Source: Streptomyces speibonae (GTDB taxonomy: Bacteria > Actinomycetota > Actinomycetes > Streptomycetales > Streptomycetaceae). Taken from it: a stretch of DNA of 7,399 nucleotides. Below the pieces are notes generated by a model. The model was not told where the DNA came from. It saw nothing but the letters and a program-made list of their open reading frames with translations, and did no database searches. Shown one piece after another: positions 5,791-7,399 of this stretch (positions are counted from its first letter, which is position 1; every line of letters starts with the position of its first letter). The stretch lies in assembly GCA_000715605.1 (NCBI GenBank), contig KL568541.1:60540-67938 (forward strand), read 5' to 3'. The translations under genes were made by a program, and so were the position numbers.

Positions 5791-6183
5791 GTGCTCGAAC
5801 TCACCATGGCCGCGGTGTCCGCGGAGGAAGCCGGTGCCACGGCGGGCATGCTCATGGCCGACGCGCCCAGCGAGGCGGGCGCCGTGCTGCGGGTGGGCCG
5901 GGACAAGTCGGTGTGCCGGCTGTCGACGCCGGACGACTGGCTGTTCGTCTCGCGCGTCCATCTGGAGTTCAGCTGCGCGCAGGACGGCACCTGGCAGGTG
6001 ACCTGGCTGCGCGGCTCCCTGCCCGAGCCCTCCTCCGACGTCCGGCTGACCATCGGCGAGTACGCCCACCCGGTCACCTACGGCGGCACCGTCCCGCTGC
6101 CCCGGGGCGGCAGCGGCGAGATCGTCATCCACGACCGCACCGCCCCGCGCAGCGTCAACGTGGGCTTCTACCACGAGGTCTAG
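5791..6183 (+). CDS. Small stand-alone FHA-domain-like protein
   Basis: The 130-residue protein starts VLELTMAAVSAEEAG. Residues 33-60 show the FHA signature: LRVGRD with Gly36-Arg37, then FVSRVHLEF with Ser54 and His57. FHA domains bind phosphothreonine peptides, with the Arg and Ser contacting the phosphate. The usual Asn of the later NG motif is not evident in the WLRGSLPEPSSDVRLTIGEY region, so binding could be altered or the partner specialised. Later strands (EIVIHDR, SVNVGFYHEV) complete a beta sandwich, and nothing else is fused. It may dock to a Ser/Thr-kinase substrate. It lies between divergent DUF1992 and convergent methyltransferase genes, so it appears to be a single-gene unit. 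FHA call fairly sure; biological role unknown. Confidence 0.75.
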   Translation: MLELTMAAVSAEEAGATAGMLMADAPSEAGAVLRVGRDKSVCRLSTPDDWLFVSRVHLEFSCAQDGTWQVTWLRGSLPEPSSDVRLTIGEYAHPVTYGGTVPLPRGGSGEIVIHDRTAPRSVNVGFYHEV

Positions 6184-6185
6184 GA

Positions 6186-6214
6186 GGCCCAGGAGCGGCC
6201 GCGGCGCTCAGGCC
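6186..6214 (+). terminator. Possible weak bidirectional terminator between convergent genes
   Basis: GAGCG (6193-6197) can pair with CGCTC (6205-6209) around a seven-base loop, and GGCC (6186-6189) with GGCC (6211-6214) outside it. The structure spans the 24-base gap between the stop codons of the FHA and methyltransferase genes. It has interior mismatches and no T-tract, so it is only suggestive. Confidence 0.2.
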
Positions 6215-6885
6215 AGCACGCGCGCCAGCGCGAACCCGTCCCAGCCCTTGGAGCCGACCGTCTGGATCGCCGTGCCCGTCAGCCGGGGGTGAGTGCCGAT
6301 CATGTCGAGGGCGGCGCGGGTGCCCACCACGTCCGGGTCGGTGTTGTCCGGGTCGGCCACCCGGCCGCCCCGGGTGACGTTGTCCAGGACGATCAGGCTG
6401 CCCGCGCTGGTCAGCCTGAGCGCCCACTCCATGTAGTGCGGGTTGTTCGCCTTGTCCGCGTCGATGAAGACCAGGTCGAACGGCGGCGGGTTCTCGTCCG
6501 CCAGCCGGGGCAGCGACTCCAGCGCCGCCCCGACCCGCACCTCCACCTGCTTGTCGAGCCCCGCGCGGGCGATGTTGCGGACGGCGACCTCGGCGTGCCG
6601 GGGGTCGTACTCCAGGGAGACCAGCCGCCCGTCGGCGGGCAGGGCGCGGCCCAGCCAGATGGTGCTGTAACCGCCGAGCGTGCCGATCTCCAGGATGTGC
6701 CGGGCGCCCTGCACCTGGGCGAGGAGCTGGAGCAGCTTGCCCGCGGGCGCGGAGACCGCGATGGGTGGAAGCCCGGCCGCGTCGCTGTCGCGCAGCGCCG
6801 CGGCCAGGGCGTCGTCGGGGGCGTCGGTCAGGAGACGGTCGGCGAAGTAGTCGTCCACCGTGCGCCAGACCTGCGGCTCGCTCAT
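6208..6885 (-). CDS. SAM-dependent O-methyltransferase (caffeoyl-CoA/catechol-type family)
   Basis: The 225-residue protein has the class I methyltransferase fold: SAM-binding motif I HILEIGTLGGYSTIWLGRAL (63-82), acidic ribose-binding position in LVSLEYDPRH (88-97), IDADK at 141-145, and VLDNVTRGGRV at 167-176. Asp142, Asp168 and Asn169 match the divalent-metal ligands of the caffeoyl-CoA/catechol O-methyltransferase family, so it probably methylates a catechol-like hydroxyl with Mg2+ in the cytoplasm; the substrate is not predictable. The start is the ATG with complement at 6883-6885, because GGAAGG lies nine bases before it; the longer opening from 6951 lacks such a site. Length is normal. 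It sits downstream of the transporter gene on the same strand with an 87-base gap and a possible promoter of its own. Confidence 0.92.
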   Translation of the reverse strand: MSEPQVWRTVDDYFADRLLTDAPDDALAAALRDSDAAGLPPIAVSAPAGKLLQLLAQVQGARHILEIGTLGGYSTIWLGRALPADGRLVSLEYDPRHAEVAVRNIARAGLDKQVEVRVGAALESLPRLADENPPPFDLVFIDADKANNPHYMEWALRLTSAGSLIVLDNVTRGGRVADPDNTDPDVVGTRAALDMIGTHPRLTGTAIQTVGSKGWDGFALARVLA

Positions 6886-6937
6886 GCGCCTGCACCTTCC
6901 GTACGACTGGTCAGCCCGTCTCACCGGTAACGCTGCG

Positions 6938-6967
6938 AAGATACGCCGCACGTCCGCTCCCCGTCAG
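6938..6967 (-). promoter_or_regulatory. Candidate housekeeping-type promoter for the O-methyltransferase
   Basis: On the minus strand CTGACG (6962-6967) and TATCTT (6938-6943) are separated by 18 bases. This resembles the TTGACn / TAnnnT consensus of vegetative actinobacterial promoters. Transcription would start near 6931 and leave a leader of about 45 bases before the start at 6885. Confidence 0.4.
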
Positions 6968-6972
6968 TCGCT

Positions 6973-7399
6973 TCACCGGTGTGTCCCGGCCTCCTGGGCG
7001 CCTGGGGTGTTCGTGTCCGCCCCGGGTTCCAGCGACGGCGGCGACCCCGGCAGCGGGCGTCCCGCCGACTCGGCCATCCGCCACACCGCGAACCCGCCGA
7101 TCACGGCCGCCGCCATCATGTAGTAGGCGGGCATCATCACATCGCCGGTCGCGCCGATCAGTGCCGTGACCACCAGCGGGGTCGTGCCGCCGAACAGGGA
7201 CACCGAGACGTTGAAGCCGATCGACAGCGAGCCGTAGCGCACCCGGGTCGGGAACAGCGCGGGCAGCGCGGACGGCATGGCCGCGGTGAAGCAGACCAGC
7301 AGCAGACCGAGCGCGCCCATGCCGGTGGCGACCGCGAGCAGACTGCCGTCGCGGATCAGCAGCAGCGCCGGCACCGACAGCAGCAGGAAGCCGGCACAG
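6973..7399 (-). CDS. MFS transporter, ProP-like metabolite:H+ symporter type, C-terminal fragment
   Basis: The leftward frame is open from the right edge to TGA (complement 6973-6975), showing the last 141 residues. The segment ALFPTRVRYGSLSIGFNVSV followed by MMPAYYMMAAAVIGG and ESAGRPLPG closely follows my recollection of the E. coli ProP C-terminal half (FPTHIRYSALAAAFNISV, MMPAYYLM, ANRPLKG). This places it in the MHS branch of the major facilitator superfamily. Such carriers import osmolytes or small carboxylates with protons. About four hydrophobic segments are visible, then a short polar Pro/Gly-rich tail without the long coiled coil of E. coli ProP. The substrate cannot be named from this fragment. 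The GTG at 7372-7374 (complement) is internal, because the open frame and the homology continue to the window edge. Confidence 0.88.
   Translation of the reverse strand, partial: CAGFLLLSVPALLLIRDGSLLAVATGMGALGLLLVCFTAAMPSALPALFPTRVRYGSLSIGFNVSVSLFGGTTPLVVTALIGATGDVMMPAYYMMAAAVIGGFAVWRMAESAGRPLPGSPPSLEPGADTNTPGAQEAGTHR

Noticed and set aside
6921..6980. TCACCGGT occurring twice (6921-6928 and 6973-6980)
   Set aside because: This is only an 8-base match built on the palindrome ACCGGT, and one copy overlaps a stop codon. It is likely chance in this composition.
1..7399. CRISPR arrays, tRNA or rRNA genes, insertion sequences or phage attachment sites
   Set aside because: No regularly spaced repeats, no cloverleaf-like or rRNA-like sequence, no transposase or integrase frame and no terminal inverted repeats were seen.

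Overview
The window is a high-GC stretch whose codon third positions are almost always G or C. Gene families and style (GNAT acetyltransferase, orphan LuxR-type regulator, M6-type metalloproteases, DUF1992, stand-alone FHA protein, O-methyltransferase, ProP-like transporter) point to an actinomycete, most likely Streptomyces or a close relative. The genus is an inference from composition and recalled protein families; no search was run.

Layout. Bases 1-191 hold the 5' end of a leftward GNAT-type acetyltransferase. A 235-base divergent gap (192-426) with several GC-rich inverted repeats separates it from a rightward orphan response regulator with a LuxR-type DNA-binding domain (427-1041). A short gap with copies of a GTTCCGCCCC-like element follows. 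Then comes a rightward pair of metalloprotease genes. The first is an M6 (immune inhibitor A-like) protease with a C-terminal P/Homo-B domain. It is split by an in-frame TAG (1411-1413) into an 87-residue N-terminal piece (1150-1413) and a catalytic piece (1423-3048). The second is a distantly related metalloprotease with an HExxHxxGxxH zinc site. Its reading frame changes exactly at a (CG)6 dinucleotide tract (3828-3839), so the protein is distributed over 3121-3839 and 3840-5261. Neither protease shows a classical signal peptide.

The right side looks like ordinary chromosome: a leftward DUF1992 protein (5284-5697), a divergent small FHA-domain protein (5791-6183), a leftward SAM-dependent O-methyltransferase (6208-6885) with a plausible own promoter, and the 3' end of a leftward MFS transporter of the ProP/metabolite:H+ symporter type (6973 to the window end).

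How they may work together. The regulator and the two proteases share a strand and sit together, so a regulator-controlled protease module is plausible. The most notable signal is that both protease genes carry one single, clean lesion (a nonsense codon at a domain boundary, and a one-unit change in a dinucleotide repeat) while the rest of each frame is intact. This could mean recent inactivation, switchable or deliberately split expression, or sequencing error. The sequence alone cannot decide between these.
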